DNA of 55,649 nucleotides. Origin: Epsilonproteobacteria bacterium UBA4036 (GTDB lineage: Bacteria > Campylobacterota > Campylobacteria > Campylobacterales > Arcobacteraceae). Below, one piece after another: positions 8,565 through 17,509 of this stretch (positions are counted from its first letter, which is position 1; the number at the start of each line of letters is the position of its first letter). The notes below the pieces were generated by a model. That model was given only the letters and a program-made list of their open reading frames with translations. It did no database searches and had not been told where the DNA came from. Position numbers and translations under genes: made by a program. The stretch covers positions 156,698-212,346 of the forward strand of contig DGAG01000001.1 of assembly GCA_002382325.1 (NCBI GenBank), read 5' to 3'.

Positions 8565-9351
8565 GAAAAAAAAGCACAAAGAAGTTAATGGGTTGGAACT
8601 TTTAGTCAATAAACTGAAAAAAAACAGCATTGAGTACCACACTTTTTTAGAGCATTTATCTCAAGTAGAAACCAAATTTTTTGAAAACCCTGAACTTGAA
8701 TTTGAATTGCTTATTTCCAATGGTTTGCCTTTGGGTATTAATGAAAGCAATGAAGTGTTTCTTAAAACGGCTCAAACAACGATAAAAGAACAAACTTTTT
8801 GTGTGGTTGATATTGAGACCAATGGCAGTAACATCCACAAAGGACAAATTATTGAGCTAGGTGCAGTTAAATTTAAAAACGGGAAAATCATTGAAACCTA
8901 TGACTCTTTGGTCTATGCCAAAGATATTCCTGCTTATGTTCAAGAAGTCACACAAATCACACCTGCAATGCTTCAAAATGCTCCACGATTGATTCATGTA
9001 TTAGAAGAGTTTAAACTCTTTTTAGAAGACGATGTTTTTGTGGCACACGACATTAAATTTGATTATAAATTTATTTCCGATTCGTTTGAAAAATACGATT
9101 TAGGGAAACTGCAAAACAGAAAACTGTGTACCATTGATTTAGCTAAGCGAACCATCTTTGCCCAACGCTATGGTTTGGATTTTTTAAAAGAGTTACTTGA
9201 TATTGATACACACAAACAACACCGTGCACTTAATGATGCAATCAGTACCACACATATATTTGAAAACTCATTGAAAAACTTGCCCAAAGAGGTAAAAACC
9301 GTTGAAGAGCTCATTGTATTTTCAAAATCTGACAATATCTTAAAATCATAA
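8554..9351 (+). CDS. DnaQ-like 3'-5' exonuclease
   Basis: 265 residues. A DEDDh exonuclease domain starts at about residue 87. Exo I is VDIETNG, Exo II is VAHDIKFDYKF and Exo III is HRALNDA. The N-terminal 85 residues are helical and have no recognised motif. It could be a proofreading-type epsilon subunit or a stand-alone exonuclease; Campylobacterota carry several such genes and I cannot separate them. The start overlaps the last 11 bases of trpF, which implies coupling, and no good ribosome site is seen. Confidence 0.85.
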   Translation: MNYKKKKHKEVNGLELLVNKLKKNSIEYHTFLEHLSQVETKFFENPELEFELLISNGLPLGINESNEVFLKTAQTTIKEQTFCVVDIETNGSNIHKGQIIELGAVKFKNGKIIETYDSLVYAKDIPAYVQEVTQITPAMLQNAPRLIHVLEEFKLFLEDDVFVAHDIKFDYKFISDSFEKYDLGKLQNRKLCTIDLAKRTIFAQRYGLDFLKELLDIDTHKQHRALNDAISTTHIFENSLKNLPKEVKTVEELIVFSKSDNILKS

Positions 9352-9414
9352 ATTTTTTTATACGTCTGTTAGTCTTTTTTATGTAACATTTTTTAAATAG
9401 ATAAAAGGTGAAAA

Positions 9415-11055
9415 ATGAAACATATAATATTGGGTGTTTGCATCCTTATTTTGTTATCGGGTTGTGCAACCACAGGTGTTCAAAATATACAGATGGATAA
9501 AAGTTATGGATCCATAAAAGAGAGTACAATAGCGTTTGTATCGGGTAGTTTTAATGTTCCAAATGGCAGTATTTGTCAAAAGGCGATAGAGAATACCCGT
9601 CAACATTTATCCAAAAGTACGATTCTACATGATGAATATCGAGCACGTGATATTCAAATTGTTAACTTGGAAAAAAATCCAAGATATATCACTAAATTAA
9701 TTTTAAATAAATACCAAACGAATAACAGAAACAGTGGTTGTAAGCCAAGTGTTATTGGAGTTACGGTGCAAATTGAAGACATAGAATATATTACAAAAAA
9801 TTGGAAAGGGGATATTGATTCTACTAAAATCAATAACGTTTTTAGAAATGAGTCTCCCAAAGTGATTTGGAAAGGTGATTTTACGTTAGTTTTTAGTAAT
9901 AATACAAAGCTGGATGATCTGTTTGAAGTAATCTTAAACTCATTAGATAAAGCGGCAGTATTGCCTACAAAAACGAAAACAATAGCTGAAATTAAACAAA
10001 TAAAAGCGTTAGAACAAGAGAAAAATGCCAAAATCTTTTTAAAACAGTGCCTTACGAATGAAGATAATCTTAAATTGAACTATGATGCCAACTTAAAAAC
10101 TTTATGCATAGGAAAAGCAGGCTTTGCTCATGTACAAAGAGAATATCATAAAAATAAAAAAGAGACACTGTTTCCAATCTCAACAAAGATTGAAGAGTAT
10201 GTTACAGCTGATAAAGCGTGTTCATCCATAGGTTATAGTGTGGTCAACGGTGAAGAGTTGAAACATAAATTAAATTTTAAACAGACCTATGAACAGCAAT
10301 TAAATGAGAAGTTTAATCGTGATTGTAAGATAGAACGCGTCAATGGATTGAACTTTTTGGTTTGTAAAAATAAGAACAAAAAAGAGTATTTTATAGAAGA
10401 ATCACGTAAAACAGCAAATAGAATTTACGATAAGACTTTAGTTCATGTGGAGAAGTTATGTTTTGACAAATTAAAGGCATTTAATCAAAGCAAAGATAAA
10501 AAAGTATTTGAAGATAACTTTACAAATGAAGAAATCAACCAATCTTTCACGTTAGAAAGGTTGGACTTCTCTTCACAGTTAAAAGATGAACGATACAACT
10601 TCTCTTTTTATAATGGAGGAACCTCTTTACAAAAAGATGATGGTAAGTTTTATTTTGTAGGAAAAAGATTAGAAGGAGAGAAAACAAAACCAACTAGAGT
10701 TGAAGAGTATTATTTCTTTTTAGAAGATGAGAAGAATTATAATCTTAATAATGGCAAGTTTGAATTTACAAAAAAAGTTGTTAAAGAGTTTGATAAAGAT
10801 GGATACGACCAAGAAGGGTATGATTACAGGGGATATAATAAAAAAGGGTACAATAAATTAGGCTACGATATGAATGGTTTAGATGTACATGGTTATAACA
10901 AACATGGATGGAATCCAAAATTAAGAATACAAGGAAAACAGATATTTGATGCGAAAGGATATGACCAAAGAGGTTATGATAAAAATGGATATGATAAAGA
11001 TGGGTATGACCGCGATGGTTGGAATCCAAAGTTGAAAAAATTCAGAAAAAGATAG
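9415..11055 (+). CDS. Lipoprotein with C-terminal DxxGY pentapeptide repeats
   Basis: 546 residues. A lipoprotein signal (ILLSGCATTGV, Cys at about 18) is followed by about 430 residues of unknown Lys-rich sequence with scattered Cys. The last 89 residues (about 458-546) are an array of 5-residue units of the type [DN]xxGY. They form two blocks, each closed by GWNPKL. Asp-rich units could bind Ca2+, which is an inference. An AAAGGTG site precedes the ATG. It stands alone and ends at a perfect palindromic terminator shared with oorC. Family of the first 430 residues not recognised. Confidence 0.85.
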   Translation: MKHIILGVCILILLSGCATTGVQNIQMDKSYGSIKESTIAFVSGSFNVPNGSICQKAIENTRQHLSKSTILHDEYRARDIQIVNLEKNPRYITKLILNKYQTNNRNSGCKPSVIGVTVQIEDIEYITKNWKGDIDSTKINNVFRNESPKVIWKGDFTLVFSNNTKLDDLFEVILNSLDKAAVLPTKTKTIAEIKQIKALEQEKNAKIFLKQCLTNEDNLKLNYDANLKTLCIGKAGFAHVQREYHKNKKETLFPISTKIEEYVTADKACSSIGYSVVNGEELKHKLNFKQTYEQQLNEKFNRDCKIERVNGLNFLVCKNKNKKEYFIEESRKTANRIYDKTLVHVEKLCFDKLKAFNQSKDKKVFEDNFTNEEINQSFTLERLDFSSQLKDERYNFSFYNGGTSLQKDDGKFYFVGKRLEGEKTKPTRVEEYYFFLEDEKNYNLNNGKFEFTKKVVKEFDKDGYDQEGYDYRGYNKKGYNKLGYDMNGLDVHGYNKHGWNPKLRIQGKQIFDAKGYDQRGYDKNGYDKDGYDRDGWNPKLKKFRKR

Positions 11056-11056
11056 G

Positions 11057-11084
11057 TTATAAACAGCCAATTGGCTGTTTATAA
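11057..11084. terminator. Perfect 28-bp palindrome, bidirectional terminator
   Basis: TTATAAACAGCC, AATT, GGCTGTTTATAA: the two halves are exact reverse complements with no mismatch. It fills the 29-bp gap between two convergent genes and stops one base before the oorC stop codon. No long T-run follows on either side, so it may work as a hairpin for both transcripts. Confidence 0.7.
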
Positions 11085-11645
11085 TTAGATTTGTTTGGCT
11101 TCAGCAGCGTATTTTAAACCTAAGTCAAATGCTTTGTTATTAATATCATGTACTTTTTCAGGTACTTTTGAAAGCATTGTTTTTCTTAGAATTTCATTAT
11201 CAACCGTTTCACTTGTCATATAGTTTGCAATCGCTAACGCAAGAACCGATTGAGTAATCACGTTTCCTACTTCTTCTTTTGCAATGGTAATAATAGGAAT
11301 TTCAAAGATTTTCCATTTTTTCTTATCTTCTTCTGTCGGGTGAACTAAGTTTGGTTCAACCACAATAACTCCACCTGGTTTAACTCCATTTTTAAACTGG
11401 TTGTATGATACTTGTGCAACAGAAAGCATGAAATCGATTTCACCATCGTTGGCATATGGGTATAAAATTTCACCGTCTTCTAATGTAATATCAACGACCG
11501 TTGCTCCACCTCTTACTTGTGAAGTATACGTAGAAGTTTTTAATCCATTTCCACCTGCTTTGATTTTTGCAGCTGCAAAAATTGATCCTGCAAGAAGTAC
11601 ACCTTGTCCACCAACACCTGTAAATCTCATTAATGTTCTAGCCAT
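11085..11645 (-). CDS. oorC: 2-oxoglutarate:acceptor oxidoreductase, gamma subunit
   Basis: 186 residues, gamma (OorC) subunit of the four-part KorA/OorA-type enzyme. The enzyme oxidises 2-oxoglutarate to succinyl-CoA with reduction of ferredoxin/flavodoxin, replacing the 2-oxoglutarate dehydrogenase complex of the TCA cycle. The start GVGGQGVLLAG is the family signature, followed by TYTSQVRGG. Last gene of oorDABC, 9 bp after oorB. Confidence 0.95.
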   Translation of the reverse strand: MARTLMRFTGVGGQGVLLAGSIFAAAKIKAGGNGLKTSTYTSQVRGGATVVDITLEDGEILYPYANDGEIDFMLSVAQVSYNQFKNGVKPGGVIVVEPNLVHPTEEDKKKWKIFEIPIITIAKEEVGNVITQSVLALAIANYMTSETVDNEILRKTMLSKVPEKVHDINNKAFDLGLKYAAEAKQI

Positions 11646-11654
11646 GATGTCTCC

Positions 11655-12488
11655 TTATAATTGAACCGCAGTTTTATTTTGGTGTGCTTCTTGTACTTTT
11701 TTGTACATATCCGTATACTCTTGTTTTGTCGTATCGTGTTTTAACACACCCGTAGGGAATAATCCAACTCTCTCTTCTTCACTCATTTTCTCAAATTTAG
11801 TTTTAGATACAGTAATAGAATCAATCCACTCTAAGTTTGCCATTGCTGAGTTCATTTTGTTTTTTCGACCTAAGTTTACGTGGCAGTTAGAGAAAACGTC
11901 AAAGAATGAGTATCCGTTGTGTTCTAATCCTTGTACAAATACTTTTTCAAGTTTTTTAGGGTCTAACATGGTTTCTCTTGCAACAAATGTAGCACCCGCT
12001 CCAATGGCTAAGTTACATGCATCAAACGTAGGGTCAATGTTTCCTCTTTTCATGGTAACTGTCCACATACCTTGAGGTGTAGTTGGAGAAGTTTGAGAGT
12101 TTGTTAATCCATAAATGAAGTTATTAACAACAATGTGGTTAATATCAATATTTCTTCTACAACCATGAATGGTGTGATTCCCACCAATGGCAAGACCATC
12201 ACCATCTCCTGATACACAAATAACGTGTTTGTCTGGATTGGCTAATTTTACACCCGTTGCATAAGCAATGGTTCGTCCGTGAGTTGTATGAATGGTATTA
12301 CAGTTGATGTATGAAGAGAATCGCCCTGAACATCCAATTCCTGAAACAACACACACGTCATCCATATTCCATTGTAACTTTTCAATGGCTCGAATCAGTG
12401 CTTTTAAAATAACACCATCACCACATCCCCAACACCAAAGTGTTGGCATTTTTTTCGTTCTTAAGTATTCATCGTAATTAAATGCCAT
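11655..12488 (-). CDS. oorB: 2-oxoglutarate:acceptor oxidoreductase, beta (TPP) subunit
   Basis: 277 residues. Thiamine diphosphate-binding subunit: WCWGCGDG near residue 18 with the cluster-associated Cys, the TPP motif GDGDGLAIGGNH, and NNFIYGLTNSQTSPTT. GCSGRFSSYINCNTIHTTHG is typical of the OorB/KorB branch rather than PorB. It lies between oorA (1 bp gap) and oorC. Confidence 0.96.
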   Translation of the reverse strand: MAFNYDEYLRTKKMPTLWCWGCGDGVILKALIRAIEKLQWNMDDVCVVSGIGCSGRFSSYINCNTIHTTHGRTIAYATGVKLANPDKHVICVSGDGDGLAIGGNHTIHGCRRNIDINHIVVNNFIYGLTNSQTSPTTPQGMWTVTMKRGNIDPTFDACNLAIGAGATFVARETMLDPKKLEKVFVQGLEHNGYSFFDVFSNCHVNLGRKNKMNSAMANLEWIDSITVSKTKFEKMSEEERVGLFPTGVLKHDTTKQEYTDMYKKVQEAHQNKTAVQL

Positions 12489-12489
12489 G

Positions 12490-13620
12490 TTACATTCCTT
12501 TCACTTTTTCAACAATCTCAATTGGTGCAATTGGTCGCCCGTTTGCTTTAAACAGTGTTGTAAAATCTCTTCTTCCACTGACTCTTTCAATCTCTTCTAA
12601 GTATTGACCTAAGTTTAACTCAGTAACTAATACTTTTTGAATTTTGTCGCATAACTCTTTAATTCGTTTTGCAGGGCTTGGCCATAAAGTAATGGGTCTG
12701 AACATCCCAACTTTAATTCCATCTGCTCTTAATCTGTTTACAGCTTCTTTAACTGAAAGTGCCATAGAACCATATGCGATAATCATAATTTCTGCATCAT
12801 CTAACATATACTCTTCATTTAATTCGATTTCGTCTGTGTGGTTTTCAACTTTTCTGAATAATCGGTTGATTAAATCATCACATTTTTTTTCATCTTCTGT
12901 TGGGTGACCTGTTTCATCATGGTGTAATCCTGTAAAGTGGTATCGGTACCCTTTAAACATTGGATTTAAAACCGCAGGTTGGTCATTGTCACACTCATAA
13001 GGTTTATATTCACTGGCAGGACCATCAAATGTTTTTCTTAATTTAATACCTTCTTTTACCTCTTCTTTAGTAGGTAAAACCGCTTTTCCACTCATGTGAC
13101 CGATTGTTTCATCTAATAAAACAAATACCGGTTGCATAAATCTGTCAGCAAGGTTAAAGGCTCTTACGGTTTCAGTATAACACTCAGAAAGTGTACCTGC
13201 ACATAAAGTGATTGATTTATAATCTCCGTGTGTCGGTGTTTTAGCTTGTAAAATATCACCTTGAGCAACACGTGTAGGAAGACCCGTTGATGGACCACCT
13301 CTCATAACGTTGACAATTACTAATGGAACCTCTGCAATATATGCTAAACCAATGTTCTCTGATTTTAAAGAAATCCCTGGACCTGAAGTCGCAGTCATTG
13401 ATCTTTTTCCTGACATTGCACCACCAATAGCAGCACAAATACCTGCAATTTCATCTTCCATTTGAATCGCTGCACCACCCGATGCAGGTAATAAATCTGA
13501 AATTGTATGCATTACTTCACTTGATGGAGTAATAGGATATCCACCAAAAAACTCACACCCAGCATCTACTGCAGCGATAGCTGCTAAGTCATTACCAGTT
13601 GAAATTATTTCTCTAGCCAT
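12490..13620 (-). CDS. oorA: 2-oxoglutarate:acceptor oxidoreductase, alpha subunit
   Basis: 376 residues, alpha subunit with pyrimidine-binding domain and transketolase C-terminal-like domain. Motifs: GYPITPSSEVMH (about 28-40), TATSGPGISLKSENIGLA, RGGPSTGLPT and a late LVTELNLGQ. The OorA length and VQGDILQAK-type loop fit the Campylobacter enzyme. Second gene of the operon, 11 bp after oorD. Confidence 0.96.
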   Translation of the reverse strand: MAREIISTGNDLAAIAAVDAGCEFFGGYPITPSSEVMHTISDLLPASGGAAIQMEDEIAGICAAIGGAMSGKRSMTATSGPGISLKSENIGLAYIAEVPLVIVNVMRGGPSTGLPTRVAQGDILQAKTPTHGDYKSITLCAGTLSECYTETVRAFNLADRFMQPVFVLLDETIGHMSGKAVLPTKEEVKEGIKLRKTFDGPASEYKPYECDNDQPAVLNPMFKGYRYHFTGLHHDETGHPTEDEKKCDDLINRLFRKVENHTDEIELNEEYMLDDAEIMIIAYGSMALSVKEAVNRLRADGIKVGMFRPITLWPSPAKRIKELCDKIQKVLVTELNLGQYLEEIERVSGRRDFTTLFKANGRPIAPIEIVEKVKGM

Positions 13621-13631
13621 TTCTTCTCCCC

Positions 13632-13949
13632 TTAAGCGCTAAGCACTCTGTAATTATTTTTTTTGATTGCTTCGCCTCGTGCTTTTGCTTCGTCAGTCAG
13701 TTTAGCGAATTTGAACTCTTTTTTATCTGCAACAAAAATTGCAAAATCAGGACATGATAATTCACAGTCATTACAACCAATACATGACTCACTTGCCACA
13801 ATTGTAATCATTGCGCCTAAAGTTGAAGTTGGTTCTGGTTTCATTGCAAGAACACCAGCTGGACAAACAGATACGCACACATCACATGCTTTACATCTTG
13901 ACTCATCTACCCATACTGGAGTATTTGCAGGAGCTTCCATAATTGCCAT
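13632..13949 (-). CDS. oorD: 2-oxoglutarate:acceptor oxidoreductase, delta (2x[4Fe-4S]) subunit
   Basis: 105 residues. Two ferredoxin-type motifs hold two [4Fe-4S] clusters: CKACDVCVSVCP (about residue 19) and CIGCNDCELSCP (about 56). It passes electrons from the TPP subunit to the acceptor. First gene of oorDABC; AAGGGG lies just before the ATG. The order D-A-B-C is that of Campylobacter and Helicobacter. Confidence 0.95.
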   Translation of the reverse strand: MAIMEAPANTPVWVDESRCKACDVCVSVCPAGVLAMKPEPTSTLGAMITIVASESCIGCNDCELSCPDFAIFVADKKEFKFAKLTDEAKARGEAIKKNNYRVLSA

Positions 13950-14308
13950 TTTTTCCCCTTAATTGTTAGATAAATAATTGAGAGTTATCTCAAGTATTAA
14001 TGCTATGATGATAACCTATATTCGTATAGAAGTATTTAAATTTTGAGTTATTTTAGATTAATATTCTTTCTTGTTACCATTTGATACAAGTAAAATTAAG
14101 GAGAGTTTCCAGAGTAATTTTTTATACTTTATGTGTCATTATTTTGTTCATAAAAGCCTAAAAATAACTCTTTTTAAAATATTTCTTCTCATCAGAGTTA
14201 TTATTATTTTTAATAATTATTATCGATTTTTGATGATAATTTATTAGCCATTCTATTTTTATTTTAATTGGGTATAATACCAAAAATTTAATTCATAAGG
14301 TTTGTGTA
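13950..14308. other. 359-bp intergenic region between oorD and the methyltransferase gene
   Basis: Divergent promoter region, about 80% A+T. I see no gene. It must hold the oor operon promoter on the minus strand, but I cannot place its -35/-10 with confidence. On the plus strand a TATAAT (14273-14278) fits the next gene. A run of TAATAATTATTATC-like sequence (about 14205-14226) is AT-rich enough to mimic a Fur or PerR box, without clear dyad support. Confidence 0.6.
14273..14278 (+). promoter_or_regulatory. Candidate -10 box of the methyltransferase operon
   Basis: TATAAT 30 nt upstream of the TTG start at 14309. No clear -35. Probable start of transcription for the four genes that end with trpC. 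Confidence 0.5.
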
Positions 14309-15019
14309 TTGGTATTGTATCAACCTAAAAATGGTTACTGCTATAACAGTGATACCCACTTTTTATACTATTTTATTTGCCAAAACCTTAAAGCGTTTAA
14401 AAATATTCAAGGTGAGTTTCTTGATATTGGCAGTGGCAGTGGTATTTTGGGGCTTTTACTTGCTCGTGATTATGCACGATTGAAACTGAATCAATGTGAA
14501 GTTCAAAAAGAGTTCCAACACCTCTCACAAAAAAATGCTCAAACCAATAAGATTGAAGCGCAGTTATATGAAGGGGATTTTACTGAAATCGCATTTGATA
14601 AAACGTTTGAGATGTGTGTTTCTAACCCTCCTTTTTACAGCAGCAGTGTAATCAAAAGTGAAAACAAAAATCTGAAAATTGCACGATATAACGACTCTAT
14701 GCCTTTGGAAAAGTTTATTCAGAAATGTTCACGCATATTAAATCAAAAAGGCAAACTCTTTTTTTGTTATGATGTTAAGCAACTAAATGATATTATTCTT
14801 TTTTTGAATAAATACAAATTTAATATTCAAGCAATGCAGTTTATCCATCCAAAAAAGGATAAAGAGGCTTCATTAGTGATGATTTATGCTAGAAAAAATT
14901 CTAAGTCTTTAACGACAATAAATCCCGCTTTAGTTGTTTTTGAAAATGAAAATTTCACTCAAGATGTACAGACCATTTATTCAAAAACAAATACACACAG
15001 TATAAAAGTAGAAGTATGA
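14309..15019 (+). CDS. TrmN6/YfiC-like N6-adenine methyltransferase
   Basis: 236 residues, a SAM-dependent methyltransferase of the tRNA1(Val) (A37-N6) type. The SAM loop is LDIGSGSGILGLLLA (about 39-53). The N6-adenine catalytic motif NPPF is near residue 112. The N-terminal QPKNGYCYNSDTHFL fits the YfiC family. Substrate tRNA1(Val) is inferred from the family. The TTG start has AAGG 8 nt upstream. It overlaps the next gene by 4 bp. Confidence 0.85.
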   Translation: MVLYQPKNGYCYNSDTHFLYYFICQNLKAFKNIQGEFLDIGSGSGILGLLLARDYARLKLNQCEVQKEFQHLSQKNAQTNKIEAQLYEGDFTEIAFDKTFEMCVSNPPFYSSSVIKSENKNLKIARYNDSMPLEKFIQKCSRILNQKGKLFFCYDVKQLNDIILFLNKYKFNIQAMQFIHPKKDKEASLVMIYARKNSKSLTTINPALVVFENENFTQDVQTIYSKTNTHSIKVEV

Positions 15020-15399
15020 GTACTATAATAAAGCAAGAGGGCTATGAGTTTGTTTTTAATGGCTCATTGTGTTCAACTTGCAATGGCAATTGTTGTATTG
15101 GAGAATCCGGATATATTTGGATTTCCAAAGAGGAAATTGTTGAATTGTCCCAACATCTTAACTTAAGTGTTGAAGAGTTTTCTTTGAAACATTTGATTAA
15201 AGTAGGGTACAAATATTCAATAAAAGAAAAAGAAGTTGCCAAAGATAATTTTGCGTGTCATTTTTTTGATGTAGAGAAAAAACAGTGCAGTGTGTATGAA
15301 TTCAGACCCAGTCAATGCAGAACATTTCCATTTTGGGAGTATTTTAAAACCAATAAAGAAGAGGTATTTAAAGAGTGTTTAGCCGTACAATCTTTTTAA
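15016..15399 (+). CDS. YkgJ-family cysteine cluster protein (Zn/Fe-binding)
   Basis: 127 residues. Cys spacing of the YkgJ/UPF0153 family: CSTCNGNCC near residue 14, then ACHFF, CSVYEFRPSQCRTFPFW. The family is thought to bind zinc or an iron-sulfur centre; function unknown. ATGA overlap with the methyltransferase, and the next gene starts within its last 25 bases, so the three are translationally coupled. Confidence 0.88.
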   Translation: MSTIIKQEGYEFVFNGSLCSTCNGNCCIGESGYIWISKEEIVELSQHLNLSVEEFSLKHLIKVGYKYSIKEKEVAKDNFACHFFDVEKKQCSVYEFRPSQCRTFPFWEYFKTNKEEVFKECLAVQSF

Positions 15400-16658
15400 G
15401 TTGTTTAATGCTTTTTGCCCTTGTTGGGTGCGCTAAACACAACACCATTTTACCCAAAGATGCCAAACTGTTTGAACAAGAAGATGAGTATATTTTGTAT
15501 GCCATTGAATACACCAATCAAGGCAAATATAATATCAGCCGCGATTTGTATTATACCTTGTTTGAAAAAACTCAAAAATATGAATATTTACTGCGTTCCT
15601 TACGCTTTTCTTTAGAAATTAAAGATTTTCAAACAGCAAAAGAATGGGCTTTTAAACATTTAAACAAAGATGTTCCTGAGTATGAAGAGGTGTATCGAAT
15701 TTACATCGTGGCATTGATTAACTTGTATGAATACGATGAAGCCTTAAAACATTCCAAACAGTTATTGCAAGAGTTTAACAACATTTTAAACTATGAACTT
15801 ATTGGCAATGTTTATTATATGAAAAAAGATTTTTATGAAGCGGCCGAATATTTTGAAAGTGCCTACAGTCAAAATGCCAATCCCAATACGTTGTTGAATT
15901 TGGTCAATATTTTGTACAGTTTTATTAATGAAAAACAAAAAGCCATTTCCTATTTGGAAACGCATATTCGTCTTAAAAGCTGTGAAATTGCTGTGTGTAC
16001 AAAGTTGTTGGCTATTTATGAAGAACAACAAAACATTGATGGAATTATCTCTATTTTAAAACGAATGTATAACCAGTTTAAATATGAAGAAGATTTTACC
16101 TCCATGATAAAAGCCTATAATATGTTGATTGATTATTTGGAACAAAAAGATATTCATTTGGCGATTGCCTTTTTAGAAGAGAATCACATTGATGACATGA
16201 AACTCATTGCCTTATATAAACGAGCCAACAAAATTGAAGAGGCCTTAACTTTGGTTAAAAATGTCTATAAACTCAATAAAAATATTGACTTATTGGCACA
16301 AATTGCTATTTTAGAGTTTGAATTGGCAAAAGACAAAAGAAGTGTTTTAAAGAGTGTTATTCAAAAGTTTGAAGATGTATTAGCCGTGTTAGACAATCAT
16401 ATTTATCAAAATTATTTGGGGTACATTCTTATTGATTATGAAATTGATGTCAATCAAGGAGTAGGGTTGGTTAAAAAAGCGTTGGAAAAAGCTCCCAACA
16501 ATTTGGCTTACATTGACTCCTTAGCATGGGGGTTATACAAACAAAACCAATGTAAAGAGGCCTATACTCATATGAAAAAGATTGTTGATGCCATTGGATT
16601 AAACGATGAAGAGATCAAACTACATTGGAAAAAAATACAGGAGTGTTCTAAAAAATGA
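15375..16658 (+). CDS. TPR lipoprotein
   Basis: 427 residues. Lipoprotein signal LMLFALVGCAKH (Cys at 19), then about 400 residues of helical repeats resembling tetratricopeptide units, for example NYELIGNVYYMKKDFYEAAE and LAYIDSLAWGLYKQNQCKEA. It is probably a periplasmic or outer-membrane scaffold; partner unknown. The GTG start has AGAGG about 10 nt upstream and begins inside the previous gene. It overlaps trpC by 4 bp. Confidence 0.85.
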   Translation: MFSRTIFLSCLMLFALVGCAKHNTILPKDAKLFEQEDEYILYAIEYTNQGKYNISRDLYYTLFEKTQKYEYLLRSLRFSLEIKDFQTAKEWAFKHLNKDVPEYEEVYRIYIVALINLYEYDEALKHSKQLLQEFNNILNYELIGNVYYMKKDFYEAAEYFESAYSQNANPNTLLNLVNILYSFINEKQKAISYLETHIRLKSCEIAVCTKLLAIYEEQQNIDGIISILKRMYNQFKYEEDFTSMIKAYNMLIDYLEQKDIHLAIAFLEENHIDDMKLIALYKRANKIEEALTLVKNVYKLNKNIDLLAQIAILEFELAKDKRSVLKSVIQKFEDVLAVLDNHIYQNYLGYILIDYEIDVNQGVGLVKKALEKAPNNLAYIDSLAWGLYKQNQCKEAYTHMKKIVDAIGLNDEEIKLHWKKIQECSKK

Positions 16659-17455
16659 TTTTAGATGAGATAATTGAAAAAACAAAACAAGATTTAGAAA
16701 AAAGAAAAAAAGAGTTACCTTTAGATGTTTTAGGAAGAAGTTTAGCCTCAAATCCTTATGCCCCAAGAGATGTTAAACCTTATTTAATGGCAACCAAAGA
16801 GGAGCCTATACGTATTATTGCTGAGGTTAAAAAAGCGAGTCCTTCAAAAGGAATTATCAAAGAAGATTTTGACCCCGTAGCCATTGCACAAAGTTATGCA
16901 AACAGTGGTGCTAATGCCATTTCGGTTTTGACTGAGCCTCACTATTTTAAAGGGGATTTAGAGTATTTAACCCAAATAAGACGTTATGTTCCTACGCCAC
17001 TTTTACGAAAAGATTTTATTGTGGATAAGTATCAAATTGTTGAAGCCTTAGTGTATGGAGCCGATTTTATTTTATTGATTGCAAAAGCATTAAGTACGAA
17101 AGAACTCAAAGAGTTATATGACTATGCGTTGCACGTAGGGTTGGAAGTTTTAGTTGAAATTCATGATACAGAAGATTTAACCAAAGCGATGAAATGTGGT
17201 GCAAATATTATTGGCATTAATCACAGAAATTTACAAAGTTTTGAAATGGATATGCAACTGTGTGATAAACTCATACCTATGATTCCCAATGGAAAAATTA
17301 TTGTAGCTGAAAGTGGTGTCAGTGATGTGGATACGATAAAGCGTTTAAGTTCAATAGGTGCCGATGCGTTTTTAATAGGAGAGCATTTTATGCGAGTGCC
17401 AAGTATTGAAGAGGAACTTACAAGATTTAAACATTGTTTAATGAGTAACAAGTAA
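16655..17455 (+). CDS. trpC: Indole-3-glycerol phosphate synthase
   Basis: 266 residues, TIM barrel that converts CdRP to indole-3-glycerol phosphate. Motifs: IIAEVKKASPSKG (about 51-63), LLRKDFIVDKYQIVEA, GINHRNLQSFEMD and VAESGV. It stands apart from trpF (7974-8564). The last codons (Ser-Asn-Lys-stop) are written by the first heptads of element 2, so the normal end of the protein may be a few residues earlier in relatives. Confidence 0.96.
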   Translation: MILDEIIEKTKQDLEKRKKELPLDVLGRSLASNPYAPRDVKPYLMATKEEPIRIIAEVKKASPSKGIIKEDFDPVAIAQSYANSGANAISVLTEPHYFKGDLEYLTQIRRYVPTPLLRKDFIVDKYQIVEALVYGADFILLIAKALSTKELKELYDYALHVGLEVLVEIHDTEDLTKAMKCGANIIGINHRNLQSFEMDMQLCDKLIPMIPNGKIIVAESGVSDVDTIKRLSSIGADAFLIGEHFMRVPSIEEELTRFKHCLMSNK

Positions 17456-17506
17456 CAAGTAATGAGTGACGAGTAAAAAGTTACTGGTCACTTGTTACTT
17501 GTCACT
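17444..17506. repeat. Heptad-repeat hairpin element 2 (trpC / LRR-like gene)
   Basis: Nine heptads without a gap: AGTAACA x2, AGTAATG, AGTGACG, AGTAAAA, then AGTTACT, GGTCACT, TGTTACT, TGTCACT. The first five are the purine arm; the last four are its complement. The trpC stop TAA (17453-17455) is in the second unit. The convergent gene's stop is 4 nt past the element. It is the most regular copy in the window. Confidence 0.85.
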
Positions 17507-17509
17507 GTA

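Noticed and set aside
13663..13962. Plus-strand open frame opposite oorD
   Set aside because: It is the mirror of a strongly supported ferredoxin gene and has no family features.
14200..14245. Possible Fur or PerR box in the same gap
   Set aside because: The TAATAATTATTATC-like run resembles a box only because it is AT-only; no clear dyad with GATAAT ends and no regulated gene known beside it.
14131..14247. Open frame of 38 codons in the oorD-methyltransferase gap
   Set aside because: Composition is that of AT-rich spacer (Phe/Ile/Tyr runs), there is no ribosome site directly before it, and it ends in an AT-rich stretch.
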